A program made the position numbers and the translations under genes. A DNA stretch of 64,000 bases from Aestuariibaculum sp. M13. Lineage in GTDB: Bacteria; Bacteroidota; Bacteroidia; Flavobacteriales; Flavobacteriaceae. Positions 53,714-63,339 of the stretch are shown here, one piece after another (position 1 is the stretch's first letter; each line of letters begins with the position of its first letter). Location: the NCBI RefSeq assembly GCF_024723255.1, contig NZ_JANIAC010000001.1, positions 325,548 to 389,547 of the forward strand. The letters are read 5' to 3'. The notes beneath the pieces were generated by a model. The model saw only the letters and a program-made list of their open reading frames with translations, did no database searches and was not told where the DNA came from.

Positions 53714-54730
53714 TTATTTTTTTAATATAAACTTCTCTGTTTGTTCGGTTATTCTGTTCCATTCAAACAAATATTTTCGGCTCTGCAAGTAAGACTGTAT
53801 CTGATAATAAAAATCCTTATCATGACACAATTGCTTAATTTTATCCGAATGACATTTATCTTCAATTTCTATATAAAGAGGATAAGTTCCACCTAAATAC
53901 TCTTCAATATCTCCTACTCGATTAGCTATTAATGGCACACCCATAGCCATTGATTCCAGAACAACATTAGAAGCAAAACAATAATTCTGAATTAAAATAA
54001 CTGCCTTTGCTTGATCATAAAGTTCTCGCAATTTCACATCAGTTATCCAGTCTTTACATATTGAAATTTGGTTAATATTTACGTAATGCTTAAACTCCTT
54101 TTTGTCTTTACTTAACAAAATAAAAACAGCTTCAGAGTCAATCTGCAAAATAGATTTTACAATATCGGCTTGCCCCTTGTGGTTTCTGTTACTTACTCCA
54201 ATAAGCAAATAAAGATTTCTTTTTTCAATATTTGAAGATTTCCAAAAATCCAGATTAATACCATGTGGTATAACCATACTGTTAGAACCCTTAATACAAA
54301 GTCCCTTTGATAAGGCTATAATTCCATTAAACTCTGTTATTAATCCATGCTTGTAAAACGAATAGTCTCCACTTTCTTGCACAGACCAATGTAACGTGCC
54401 ATAAATTTTTAAACGCTTTAATTTAAAATACCGTTTTAATAAAGGTAAAAGAAAGGCATCCTTGTCGGCATACAAATAAAAAACAGGATACCCAGTAAAT
54501 AATGTTTTAAAAAAAAGTTTAAGTTCCTTACTTAAGTTAGCCGACAGATAACCTTTTGGCAAGGACTTCAAAAAAAATTTATTAAGCATTTTTTGAGCCC
54601 ATAAGTTTTTTTTAACCCTTTGAAATCTGGAAGAATACTTAACAATTTGTTCATAGCCAGAGTAATTCTTTACATTTAAAGGCTTATGCAAATCGTATCT
54701 ATTAACGTAGTAAATTAACTTATTATCCAT
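53714..54730 (-). CDS. Glycosyltransferase, GT4-like, divergent
   Basis: 338 aa. The GT-B pattern is weaker than in its neighbours: YGTLHWSVQESGDYSF, GIIALSKGL, VIPHGINLDFWKS, LLIGVSNRNHKGQADIV and FASNVVLESMAMGVPLIANRVG (about 255-276) with conserved glutamate. Many Lys/Tyr/Phe residues; A/T-rich gene. The usual N-terminal glycine-rich acceptor motif is replaced by YYVNRYDLHKPL. Still most likely a sugar transferase of this locus. 22 bp after the GT2 gene upstream. Confidence 0.82.
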   Translation of the reverse strand: MDNKLIYYVNRYDLHKPLNVKNYSGYEQIVKYSSRFQRVKKNLWAQKMLNKFFLKSLPKGYLSANLSKELKLFFKTLFTGYPVFYLYADKDAFLLPLLKRYFKLKRLKIYGTLHWSVQESGDYSFYKHGLITEFNGIIALSKGLCIKGSNSMVIPHGINLDFWKSSNIEKRNLYLLIGVSNRNHKGQADIVKSILQIDSEAVFILLSKDKKEFKHYVNINQISICKDWITDVKLRELYDQAKAVILIQNYCFASNVVLESMAMGVPLIANRVGDIEEYLGGTYPLYIEIEDKCHSDKIKQLCHDKDFYYQIQSYLQSRKYLFEWNRITEQTEKFILKK

Positions 54731-54752
54731 AAATCTTAATTACAAACATGTA

Positions 54753-55709
54753 TTAATTGTATTTACCAAAACACTTTCTTAAATAAATATCCTTTCTGAA
54801 TAGTTTAAATACCAGTATAGCGTAAAAAAAATAAAATGCTACAACTAAAGACTTGTTAAGAACGAAAAGATAATATTCCCAAATTACCCTAAATTTGTTT
54901 TCGTTAATCAATACCCTCATATATTTTACTGAAATGCGAGAGGTTACAAAAAAATATTTATTTGATAATAGCGGATAATGAATTTTTAAAAACTTTAAAA
55001 GTTTCAATCGTGCCAACAGGTAATTCTCATAACGTTTTGAATTTATAGAGCTGGTAATGGAATCATGGGACCCTCTGATTAATAAAAGAGAATCATTAAT
55101 AAAACAGAAATCTTTATCTGTTAAACTTAATGACAATAAAATATGAAACAACCACTCCTGTCCTCCAAATAAATTTTCATCCCAAAATTTTGGATTAATA
55201 ACTTCCTTTTTTATTAATAAAGTTCCATTTGCCCATCTCATTTTTTGAGTAATCAATGCATCTTGAACATTTTCAGCATTTAGTTCTTTACTCCACAATT
55301 TCAATTTACCTTTATACGGGGTATCAACAAAAATAACTGCGTTAGATACACAAACTTTACACTCTGAGCGTAATAAAAGCTCTAATTGCTTATAAATCTT
55401 TTGTTCTTCAAGTAAATCATCACTATCCAGCCACTGAATGTAATCGCCCCTGCTTACTTTAAAGCCATAGCTCCTAGCTCCGTTTCCTCCAGGCAAATGT
55501 TCATCTGGTCTGTTATAGTATCTAAAGCGGGCATCTTTCTCCAAATACATCTGCATGACTTCTGTAGTACCATCTGTACTCCCATCATCCACCACAATAC
55601 ACTCCCAATTGGCATAGGTTTGTGCTAATACACTATCCAGCGTTTCGCCTATAAGATGAGCTCGATTATAAGTGGGTATAATTATGGATACTAAAGGCCT
55701 TTTATTCAT
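54753..55709 (-). CDS. Glycosyltransferase family 2
   Basis: 318 aa. PLVSIIIPTYNRAHLIGETL, WECIVVDDGSTDGTTEVM and YIQWLDSDDLLEEQK (D-S-D-D at about 95-98) are textbook GT2. A hydrophobic stretch (about 280-302) near the C-terminus suggests membrane contact. Very similar in its first 50 residues to the GT2 at 57022-57993 (AHLIG, SVL-Q, YA-WECI), so the two are paralogues. An 83-bp gap precedes it. Confidence 0.93.
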   Translation of the reverse strand: MNKRPLVSIIIPTYNRAHLIGETLDSVLAQTYANWECIVVDDGSTDGTTEVMQMYLEKDARFRYYNRPDEHLPGGNGARSYGFKVSRGDYIQWLDSDDLLEEQKIYKQLELLLRSECKVCVSNAVIFVDTPYKGKLKLWSKELNAENVQDALITQKMRWANGTLLIKKEVINPKFWDENLFGGQEWLFHILLSLSLTDKDFCFINDSLLLIRGSHDSITSSINSKRYENYLLARLKLLKFLKIHYPLLSNKYFFVTSRISVKYMRVLINENKFRVIWEYYLFVLNKSLVVAFYFFYAILVFKLFRKDIYLRKCFGKYN

Positions 55710-55792
55710 GCTGTGCTATAAACTCCTGCTAATATAGAAAATTTGAAACCAGATGTAAGAAGAACACAAGGTCAATTCATTATACTTATTAA

Positions 55793-57019
55793 TTAATTAT
55801 TGTAAAGGGTTAAAAACCGTTGTAACATTAATGTCGACGAAAACTCAGAATGCACAAAGGCTATTGCAGATGCACTCATTTTTGTATAAATGTCTTCAAA
55901 TGTTATTATCTTAATAATAGCCTTTGCCATCGAAGTAATATCCTTTTCAGCAACAAGATACCCGGTTTCTCCATCTTTCATGGTATATGGCACACCACCA
56001 CTATTAAATGCTACCACAGGAAGCCCCATAGCTTGTGCCTCTGCCGTTACTACACCTTGTGCTTCAGCTCGTCCTGTATCATCAGTAACAGAACTCATAA
56101 TAAATATATCATGAGTAGCATAAAGGTGTTTTAAATCCTCCTGGGTTTGTTTTCCTAAAAGTGTAATCTTTGTTTCCAAACCTAATGTCTTAACCAAAGC
56201 TGCTAAATTCTCCTTTTCAACACCCTCTCCTACTATACTATACTCTACATTGTACCCCTTATCCAGTAATACCTTAACTACTCTAATCGCAAAATCAAAC
56301 CCCTTTAACTTTACCAGACGTCCTGCAGAAAGCAATTTTATACACTTCACAGAACCAATAGAATTCCTAGCGTCATACTTAAAAAAATCTATATTTACTC
56401 CCATAGGTATCACATGCAATTTATTTTTATTGCAGCCTAAGGCTATAACTTTATGACCTAAATACATGGTATTAACAGTTACACAATCCGAAATACTTAG
56501 TAATTGTTCGTAACGCATTTTCCGCACTTTTAATTCTATATCATTTTCAAAATGCGCATCATAACCATGAAATGTCGTTATTAATTTCCCTTTTAACACA
56601 CCAATTTTCTTCATTTCAGCAATTCTTATACCTACATGAGCAAATTGAGCATGAAACACATCAACATCTCTAAACTTTTTAAAGAATGCAATTTGAAAAG
56701 GCAACAAAGCCAATCGCTTTCTTAAAGTTACCCCCTTTACCTGTTTCCAGCTTTTAAAATTTAAAATCGTAAGATATAATGCCTTTAGGCGATGTATCAG
56801 TTTGTTTTCAGGTATCTTATAATCTAATACACTTACAACTTCCATAATATGGTTTCGCTCTAACAATTCCCGCTGTGAAGAGTTAGCTAATGGCAATTTC
56901 TTGTTGGCTAAAATTCTAATCTTAAAACCATGAGCTTTAGCTTCCAAAATCTGGTTTAGCACAAAGGTCTCTGAAACAACAGGGAAAGAAGGGACAACAA
57001 AACAAATGGTTTTCATCAT
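55793..57019 (-). CDS. Glycosyltransferase family 4
   Basis: 408 aa. N-terminal TICFVVPSFPVVSETFVLNQILEAKAHG is the colanic-acid-type pattern (SETF). VFHAQFAHVGIRIAEM, TTFHGYDAHF, VIPMGVNIDFF, LSAGRLVKLKGFDFAIRVVK and TDDTGRAEAQGVVTAEAQAMGLPVVAFNSGG (about 314-344) complete the GT4 layout. Starts MM; either Met possible. Two bases after the GT2 gene upstream. Donor unknown. Confidence 0.94.
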   Translation of the reverse strand: MMKTICFVVPSFPVVSETFVLNQILEAKAHGFKIRILANKKLPLANSSQRELLERNHIMEVVSVLDYKIPENKLIHRLKALYLTILNFKSWKQVKGVTLRKRLALLPFQIAFFKKFRDVDVFHAQFAHVGIRIAEMKKIGVLKGKLITTFHGYDAHFENDIELKVRKMRYEQLLSISDCVTVNTMYLGHKVIALGCNKNKLHVIPMGVNIDFFKYDARNSIGSVKCIKLLSAGRLVKLKGFDFAIRVVKVLLDKGYNVEYSIVGEGVEKENLAALVKTLGLETKITLLGKQTQEDLKHLYATHDIFIMSSVTDDTGRAEAQGVVTAEAQAMGLPVVAFNSGGVPYTMKDGETGYLVAEKDITSMAKAIIKIITFEDIYTKMSASAIAFVHSEFSSTLMLQRFLTLYNN

Positions 57020-57021
57020 TA

Positions 57022-57993
57022 TTAACCTTTAAAAAACACGTATATTTTTAATAAAAACTTATAAACCTTAGTTCCATTATAAAGTCCTAAACCTTGTACA
57101 AAATACCAATAACGTTTTTTCTTCATTAAAAAACTAGGGCTGTCAATGGCATCAAAACCTTTAGCCGCTCGTTTTGCTAACTTAGGATAAGTTCCCTTTA
57201 TCATGATATACTGCATATAGTACAATCGCTTAGGGTAACTTAATGCCATTTTACCAAAAGGCTGTAAATGAGTCAATATCAACCCATAACTCTTATATGC
57301 CGAATCTATTTTTTTTACGGTATTTAATTTACTTAAACTATTAGCTGTTATTACCTGTCTGTAATAGGCCAATACTTTATCTATACAAATTAACTTTTTG
57401 CAATTAATTAATACCCGGGTAAAGTATTCGCCATCATCATTATTACATAAATGGATATTCCACAACCCTGCCTGTTCGATTACAGACCGCTTAGTTAACC
57501 ATGCTATCGGCGGCATAAACCAATGATGCATACCAAAACTAGTTAACATCTCCAAACCTGTATTAGGAATACTATAAGGAACTTCACTAAATTTAAATGG
57601 TGTAGCATACTCTATACTATGCTCAAAATATGACCATAAAGAAAATGAAATGTCTGCCTCAGTATGCTGCATCTCTCGTACTTGCAACGTAATTTTTTCA
57701 GGATGTAAAATATCATCTGCATCCAAAAACTGAATATACGCTCCTTTAGATTTTCTCAGGCCTACATTCCTTGCGTGAGAAGCTCCGGCATTATCAATTC
57801 GTATAAAGGAAAACCTCGTATCCTTTGCCAACCATGGCTCTACAATTGTATTGGTTTGATCTGTACTTCCATCATCAATTATAATACATTCCCAATAAGC
57901 ATAATCCTGTAGCAAAACACTTTTAAGGGTGTCTCCTATTAAATGAGCACTATTGTAGGTTGGAATAATAATGGAGACTAACGGCAACAACAT
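57022..57993 (-). CDS. Glycosyltransferase family 2
   Basis: 323 aa. PLVSIIIPTYNSAHLIGDTL, WECIIIDDGSTDQTNTIV, GASHARNVGLRKSKGAY and IQFLDADDILHPEK (D-A-D-D). Paralogue of the GT2 at 54753. No clear membrane helix apart from a weak one at the very end (YKFLLKIYVFF). One base separates it from the GT2 gene upstream, so they are translated together. Confidence 0.93.
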   Translation of the reverse strand: MLLPLVSIIIPTYNSAHLIGDTLKSVLLQDYAYWECIIIDDGSTDQTNTIVEPWLAKDTRFSFIRIDNAGASHARNVGLRKSKGAYIQFLDADDILHPEKITLQVREMQHTEADISFSLWSYFEHSIEYATPFKFSEVPYSIPNTGLEMLTSFGMHHWFMPPIAWLTKRSVIEQAGLWNIHLCNNDDGEYFTRVLINCKKLICIDKVLAYYRQVITANSLSKLNTVKKIDSAYKSYGLILTHLQPFGKMALSYPKRLYYMQYIMIKGTYPKLAKRAAKGFDAIDSPSFLMKKKRYWYFVQGLGLYNGTKVYKFLLKIYVFFKG

Positions 57994-57994
57994 A

Positions 57995-58840
57995 CTATAA
58001 AGACTTCTTTTTTACTTTACCAACACCCATCTTATTTAAACCCTTCACTATGATTTTGCTAATTTTTAGCAAATAAGGTTGCTTTTGTATCGCCTCAAAT
58101 AATTTATAATTTTGATTTTTAACTAATTTCTCCAAATACATTAACCGTCTAACATCATTTAGTATAGGTTCTGGTACAAGGGTTTGAATCACTTGGTTGC
58201 GTTCTTTATTTCTTAACTCTAAATTTGTACTGCTAATACCACTCATATCAAAATAAGAAATAAGTCGATCCACATAAACCGCCCTTCCAGCATTCAATCC
58301 TAAAGCTAAAAGATATAGCTTCCAATCGGCAACAACTTTTAAACTTTCATCATAATAACCATAGGCGTCGAATAAGCTTTTCTTTATAAAAACAGATTGA
58401 TGGTTTAAATTTCCTGCCACAAAAGTTCGAAGAGTTATTGGTTCACCTGCCACTCCATAATCAATTTTAACAGTACCATTGGCATAAACTTTAGCCATAT
58501 TTCCATAAATAATATGGGCATCTCCAAACTCACATACCACAGAGTCTAACACCTCATTATCTGCCAGCCAGTCTCCACTGTTTAAAAACAATAAATAATC
58601 GCCCTTCGCGGCTTTAATACCTTTATTCATGGCATTATAAATGCCGCCATCAGGCTCGCTTATACAGTAATCGAACTTATGCTTATACTGTTGTAAAACC
58701 TCCTGGCTCCCATCGGTAGAGCCTCCATCAATAACCACATACTCATAATCGTTAAAGGTTTGGCTACACACACTGTCTATAGTTTGTTTTAACCCCTTGG
58801 CATTATTATAGTTTATAGTTATGATTGATAATTTAGGCAT
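57995..58840 (-). CDS. Glycosyltransferase family 2 (WcaE/WcaA-like)
   Basis: 281 aa, the shortest GT2 here. KLSIITINYNNAKGLKQTID, YEYVVIDGGSTDGSQEVL and EPDGGIYNAMNKGIKAAKGDYLLFLNSGDWL, where NSGD replaces DxD, as is common in the WcaE-like group. LNHQSVFIKKSLFDAYGYYDESL (about 155-177) is the acceptor-side motif. Overlaps the GT4 gene upstream by 8 bp. Confidence 0.93.
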   Translation of the reverse strand: MPKLSIITINYNNAKGLKQTIDSVCSQTFNDYEYVVIDGGSTDGSQEVLQQYKHKFDYCISEPDGGIYNAMNKGIKAAKGDYLLFLNSGDWLADNEVLDSVVCEFGDAHIIYGNMAKVYANGTVKIDYGVAGEPITLRTFVAGNLNHQSVFIKKSLFDAYGYYDESLKVVADWKLYLLALGLNAGRAVYVDRLISYFDMSGISSTNLELRNKERNQVIQTLVPEPILNDVRRLMYLEKLVKNQNYKLFEAIQKQPYLLKISKIIVKGLNKMGVGKVKKKSL

Positions 58841-60137
58841 GGTTATTTTTTATTTCTTTATCAACAATACTAGAAAATAAGGCTTGATATTTTTTAGATT
58901 GCAACGATACATCATACTTTTTCAAGGCTTCTCTTCGTATTTGCTCTCTATCAAACTGATGTATTGACTTTAAAAACAAAGACAAAGAATCAACTAAAGC
59001 TGAAACACTTACTTCTTTAGTTAGCAATCCATTTTCCCCATTTTCAATCATTTCACATATACCTCCAACAGGAAAACCAACTACGGGTGTACCACACATT
59101 AAAGATTCTATAATAGTATTGGGTAAATTATCAATTAACGAAGGAATTACAAACACATCGGCTGCCGAATAAACTAAACTTAAAAACCTCTCGTCATCAA
59201 TTACACCTAACTCCATCAAATTATCAATCGATTCCAACTCCGAATTTTTATTACCTACAGCACACAACAGCGACTGTGAATCCGAAATTTGTTCTAAAGC
59301 CCGTTTTAAAAACACGTAGCCCTTTCTATTATTGCTAATAGAATCTGCTATAAATAACACAACCTTTTTATCCTTAGGGATTCCTAATACATCTCTGGAA
59401 TAATTTTTATCTCTTGGTTTAAAAACTTCAGAGTCTACTCCATTTGGTATACAAAAAATAGGGAAACCTTTAAACACCTCACTATTACGGGCTTCTTTAG
59501 CCAGCCATTCAGACGGGGCTACTACAGTGAGATTATCTACATGTTGTAATGCTCGTTTCTTAATTTCTATATTTTTATTCCAGACTTTTTTTTCATCTTC
59601 TGTTACCGGCCTTTTTTTTGGAAATCCCTCATCATCAATTCCTAAATACTGTTCTTCGTAATGTTCCCCTCCACTAAATGGGTTCATATCATGCAAGGTC
59701 CAAACCACAGGTTTTTTATTTGTTTTAAAAAAAGAAGTATAATCTAAAAAATTGGCTACCCAATGTAAATTAATAATATCGGCTTCTTTATATAAATCAC
59801 TCTGCACAATATCATACTGGCTATTCGGGAAACTAAACATTTCAAGGCCTTTAAGTCTCTTATCTAAAAAAAGAATTAACTCACTTTTATCAGTTTGCTT
59901 AAGAACATATAATTTAAACTCCTTTAAAATTCTTTTTAATTTATTTCCTACTCTGATAACTATCGAAAGCTTTTTTGGCATAGAATTCAAACAAAAAGCG
60001 TTTGGCCAATTGCTTGTTACCCTGAGTAGCACTTTAGATTGCATCCCCTTTAAGAGCAACTCAATATGCAAACGTTTACAAGCCCTTGCTGCTCCTCCCT
60101 TATCTAAAGTATTTACCAATAGAACCTTCATTTTCAA
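58833..60137 (-). CDS. Glycosyltransferase family 4 (WcaC-like)
   Basis: 434 aa. KVLLVNTLDKGGAARACKRLH near the start and VVWTLHDMNPFSGGEHY (about 140-156) are the marks of the WcaC-like colanic acid subgroup. IPNGVDSEVFKP, VVLFIADSISNNRKGYVFL and SLIDNLPNTIIESLMCGTPVVGFPVGG (about 355-381) give the donor domain. The start overlaps the methyltransferase stop by 4 bp and its end overlaps the GT2 gene by 8 bp. Confidence 0.94.
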   Translation of the reverse strand: MKMKVLLVNTLDKGGAARACKRLHIELLLKGMQSKVLLRVTSNWPNAFCLNSMPKKLSIVIRVGNKLKRILKEFKLYVLKQTDKSELILFLDKRLKGLEMFSFPNSQYDIVQSDLYKEADIINLHWVANFLDYTSFFKTNKKPVVWTLHDMNPFSGGEHYEEQYLGIDDEGFPKKRPVTEDEKKVWNKNIEIKKRALQHVDNLTVVAPSEWLAKEARNSEVFKGFPIFCIPNGVDSEVFKPRDKNYSRDVLGIPKDKKVVLFIADSISNNRKGYVFLKRALEQISDSQSLLCAVGNKNSELESIDNLMELGVIDDERFLSLVYSAADVFVIPSLIDNLPNTIIESLMCGTPVVGFPVGGICEMIENGENGLLTKEVSVSALVDSLSLFLKSIHQFDREQIRREALKKYDVSLQSKKYQALFSSIVDKEIKNNHA

Positions 60138-61132
60138 ACTTTTTTAGCATAAATACATATTCCCGAAGAAAGACCAACAAATTGTAAAAATCTTCTAAAA
60201 ATTAAATTCATGTATGATTTAAATAAACATAAAAACTTTCTTATTTCAAGTTTTAAAAATGATTTAACTAATTTTTTAAAACTTGGTGAGGGTATATTAG
60301 GCCAATATATAGGATGTCCCAAACGATAATGCACTCGCTTTTTTGGAATTAAACCATGAGCCTTTAATAATCCAGATAAATTATTAATTCTAAAAGCAAA
60401 AAGATGTCTTGGTGGATCAATCGCAAAAGGTCTTTTAATTAAGAGCTTTACAAATGATACACTACTAAAACTTTTTCTATATAAATCCAGATAAAACTTC
60501 CTTACACCATCTTTAAATAAAAGTTCTATACCTGCATTATTATCTGTTTCAATAATTAAAACTCCATTTTGTTTTAATACACCGTAAAGGTTTTCAACTA
60601 TCAATGACGGATCTTTAACATGCTCTATTACATGTCTAAAAAATACAATATCATACTGTTTTTTATTTGTTTTAAAAAACTCAAGCAAATCCATTTCAAT
60701 AATATTCTTAAGCTGTAAATGCTTTTTTGCAAAAACTATTGATACAGGATCCTTTTCCACTAAAATAGAATCTAAATTATTTTCTTCAGCTGCCTTTGTA
60801 TAATACCCCAACCCTCCCCCTAAATCTAAAAAAGTTGTATTAGAAGTTAAATCAATATCTATATTTTTTAATTCTTTTAAATATCCTAACATAGAACTCC
60901 TAGCCCATTTCATTTTCCTTTCATCAAATGAAATGGTTAAATCCGAATACATCCCATTATAATATTTATTAAGAATCTCATCGCTCGGCTGAGGAAAAAC
61001 AAAAGCCACTTTGCATTGCAAACATCTATATATATCACCAGAATCTTCTTTACCTTTAAACAAGATTTTAGGTATCATTTCCTTTTCACAAACCTTACAT
61101 AGCATAAGCATATTACTGTTATTTATGTTCAA
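60134..61132 (-). CDS. SAM-dependent methyltransferase with N-terminal zinc-finger-like region
   Basis: 332 aa. The first 45 residues carry two C-x2-C pairs (MLCKVCEKEM and YRCLQCKVAF) as in sugar C- or O-methyltransferases with a zinc ribbon. The SAM-binding motif TFLDLGGGLGYYTKAA (about 99-114), followed by SILVEKDP and YDIVFFRHVIEHVKDP (about 155-170), fits class I methyltransferases. Probably methylates a sugar of the polysaccharide or a lipid-linked intermediate. Overlaps the radical SAM fusion gene by 14 bp and the GT4 gene by 4 bp. Confidence 0.9.
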   Translation of the reverse strand: MNINNSNMLMLCKVCEKEMIPKILFKGKEDSGDIYRCLQCKVAFVFPQPSDEILNKYYNGMYSDLTISFDERKMKWARSSMLGYLKELKNIDIDLTSNTTFLDLGGGLGYYTKAAEENNLDSILVEKDPVSIVFAKKHLQLKNIIEMDLLEFFKTNKKQYDIVFFRHVIEHVKDPSLIVENLYGVLKQNGVLIIETDNNAGIELLFKDGVRKFYLDLYRKSFSSVSFVKLLIKRPFAIDPPRHLFAFRINNLSGLLKAHGLIPKKRVHYRLGHPIYWPNIPSPSFKKLVKSFLKLEIRKFLCLFKSYMNLIFRRFLQFVGLSSGICIYAKKV

Positions 61133-63329
61133 TTAAATCCTCAATATTCTTAAGGTTATCCAAGCAATTATTATCCCTTAAATAATTATAAATCTTCCCT
61201 CCAAGGGTATAATCCACAGCTATAAAGTTAGTGTCTAATGTATGTGCAAATAAAACCGAATGGAAACGCATACAAATATTTAATCTGGATTTAAGCATAG
61301 ATTCTGAAATACTTTTAACGGTCGATAATTTTTTATTAAACGTAACACGATGATCATCCATAAAATAGGTTTCTATAAAATACCTCGAAAAATCACGATC
61401 ATCATTACCAATTACAAAATTATGCATATGATGAAACTCTATCCGATCTACCTGCATACGATCAGCATGAGTTTTGATCAAATGGGCTAATCCTTGCTCA
61501 AATTGCTTTTTTGCAACTGCAAATTCGTTTTTACTTCCATTAAAATATTCAAACGTCCAGTCTCTTAAATAACAGGTTAAAGTATTTTCCTGCTTTACTG
61601 ATAAAGTGCTTTTTATAGATTGTAAATATACTTTCGCAGGATCTCCAAAACACTCTATCGTTTTGGTTACCCCATAAGATTTTGCTATTTCAACACTTTT
61701 AAGGTCTCTTAACTTAATCTCATCGCTGTATTTCAAAATTTGTTTAACCGCGTTTTCAAATTTCTGGTATTTTAACGGGCCAATGCCACAACCAAAAACT
61801 ACTGTTTTATTGTTGTATGCCTTGGCAACTTTAAAACCTAACAACGGTATATAAAGCTCGTTTAAATCCATTAATGGCCCACCTCCCATAACTACTATAT
61901 CAGAACTTTTGGCATAAGCCAATAGTTCAAAAGTTTTTGTAGATATTATGGTGGCTTTTATAGACAATTCGTAACACGTTCTTTTAGTTACAAATGGGTA
62001 TAGACTACCAATAACAAACTCAACTCTTTCTCCAAACAGGCCTTTATAATAATTTACAATACCTCCCAGAATAGCTTTATCGCCAACGGTTTCTGTACCA
62101 TACCAGCCAAAAATAAAGATGCGAGTTATTGTATTTTTTTTAGGTATTTTTTTTATCCATCTAGCTATGGTAACTATTTTATGTAATTGCCCTATTTTTA
62201 AATATCTGGCATAAAACTGTTCTTGACTTTGCAAGTGTATTTCTTGCTGAGTTATTGGCGCATGATAATCATGGATACATGTATTACAGTGTTCTTTAAG
62301 AATACGGTGTTTCTCTTCAAACTGATTGACATAAATGCTCTGAGCATCTTGAATTAAGGCATTACCAATTTCTTTTGATTTTGGCGCACAATAACTCAGC
62401 TGACCTTTAGACCCTAAAACCACGCCATTGTTATGGTACGGACACCCTATTAATCGATCGCCACCTTGTAAAATATTTTGAATACTTGAATACGTACGTT
62501 TGTAAGTGGTATTCTTTTCAAACGAATGCTTCAACTTCTCAAAAAACAATAGTAAATTATAGGTTTCATCTTCATCAAAATTACGTATAACCTTACCACG
62601 ATCTAGATTATAAAGTCGGTTAATACTTTCAGCGATTCTAAATCGCCCGTACATGTTATGTGCTTTAACATAAAACAGGAAATCATCAACATCCCAGACA
62701 TTAATCTTAGAAATAGTACAACCAAATGAAACGGGTATATTTAAATCATTTCGCAAATAATTAAATACACTTATTGCCGTTTTAAAATTCCCTTGGGTTC
62801 CTCTAACATTATCATGTGCCTTGCCCAAACCATCAATAGAAACCATTGCAGAAAATGGCACACCAAAACTATCACATACCTGCTTTACTTCAAAAATGCG
62901 TTGTTTAACATCGGCTTCTACTATAGCATTGGTAATAATACTTAAACCTTTAATGTTTGGTAGTGCTTCAATAATTTTCTCATAAACTTGTGGTAAATCC
63001 TGCCTTATGGTAGGCTCTCCACCTGTAACGCCAACATGTTGTAATTCTGAGAATAAAGGATTAGAAAGCACATCTTTTAATTGCTCCGGGGTAATTTCTA
63101 GAGCTTCATCTTGTTTCCAGATGTTACACATTGTACACTTAGAGTTGCAACTATCAATAATGTTAAGGTTTAACACCGTAGGTTTAGAATTTGCATTTAA
63201 TAAAGGACTAATACAAACCGGGGCTTGTCCTGAATTTAACTGTCTTAAAAACACAAAATCACGCCTATATAAAGCAAGCTTATTTTTAACCTTTTCCTTT
63301 ATTTTGTATAGTTTTAATTTAATTTCCAC
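61119..63329 (-). CDS. Radical SAM/SPASM-like - polysaccharide pyruvyltransferase fusion protein
   Basis: 736 aa in one uninterrupted frame. Residues about 50-360: radical SAM domain with C-x3-C-x2-C at Cys61, Cys65, Cys68 (SCNSKCTMCNIW), GVTGGEPTIRQDL (100-112) and a SPASM-like tail with Cys296, Cys314, Cys348 and Cys351 that may hold a second iron-sulfur cluster. Residues about 402-730: a polysaccharide pyruvyltransferase (CsaB/WcaK-like) domain with FIFGWYGTETVGDKAIL (405-421), VVMGGGPLMD (479-488), VFGCGIGPL (511-519) and RFHSVLFAHTL near the end. The first part may perform a radical reaction on a sugar and the second attach pyruvate from PEP; both substrates are unknown. The ATG is the only one before the N-terminal helix. 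Overlaps the methyltransferase gene by 14 bp. Confidence 0.9.
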   Translation of the reverse strand: MEIKLKLYKIKEKVKNKLALYRRDFVFLRQLNSGQAPVCISPLLNANSKPTVLNLNIIDSCNSKCTMCNIWKQDEALEITPEQLKDVLSNPLFSELQHVGVTGGEPTIRQDLPQVYEKIIEALPNIKGLSIITNAIVEADVKQRIFEVKQVCDSFGVPFSAMVSIDGLGKAHDNVRGTQGNFKTAISVFNYLRNDLNIPVSFGCTISKINVWDVDDFLFYVKAHNMYGRFRIAESINRLYNLDRGKVIRNFDEDETYNLLLFFEKLKHSFEKNTTYKRTYSSIQNILQGGDRLIGCPYHNNGVVLGSKGQLSYCAPKSKEIGNALIQDAQSIYVNQFEEKHRILKEHCNTCIHDYHAPITQQEIHLQSQEQFYARYLKIGQLHKIVTIARWIKKIPKKNTITRIFIFGWYGTETVGDKAILGGIVNYYKGLFGERVEFVIGSLYPFVTKRTCYELSIKATIISTKTFELLAYAKSSDIVVMGGGPLMDLNELYIPLLGFKVAKAYNNKTVVFGCGIGPLKYQKFENAVKQILKYSDEIKLRDLKSVEIAKSYGVTKTIECFGDPAKVYLQSIKSTLSVKQENTLTCYLRDWTFEYFNGSKNEFAVAKKQFEQGLAHLIKTHADRMQVDRIEFHHMHNFVIGNDDRDFSRYFIETYFMDDHRVTFNKKLSTVKSISESMLKSRLNICMRFHSVLFAHTLDTNFIAVDYTLGGKIYNYLRDNNCLDNLKNIEDLIEHK

Positions 63330-63339
63330 TTAGTGTTTA

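Noticed and set aside
55850-56134. 94-codon plus-strand ORF rich in Cys/His/Tyr
   Set aside because: Antisense to a well-conserved GT4 gene; composition is what the reverse strand of an A/T-rich gene gives.
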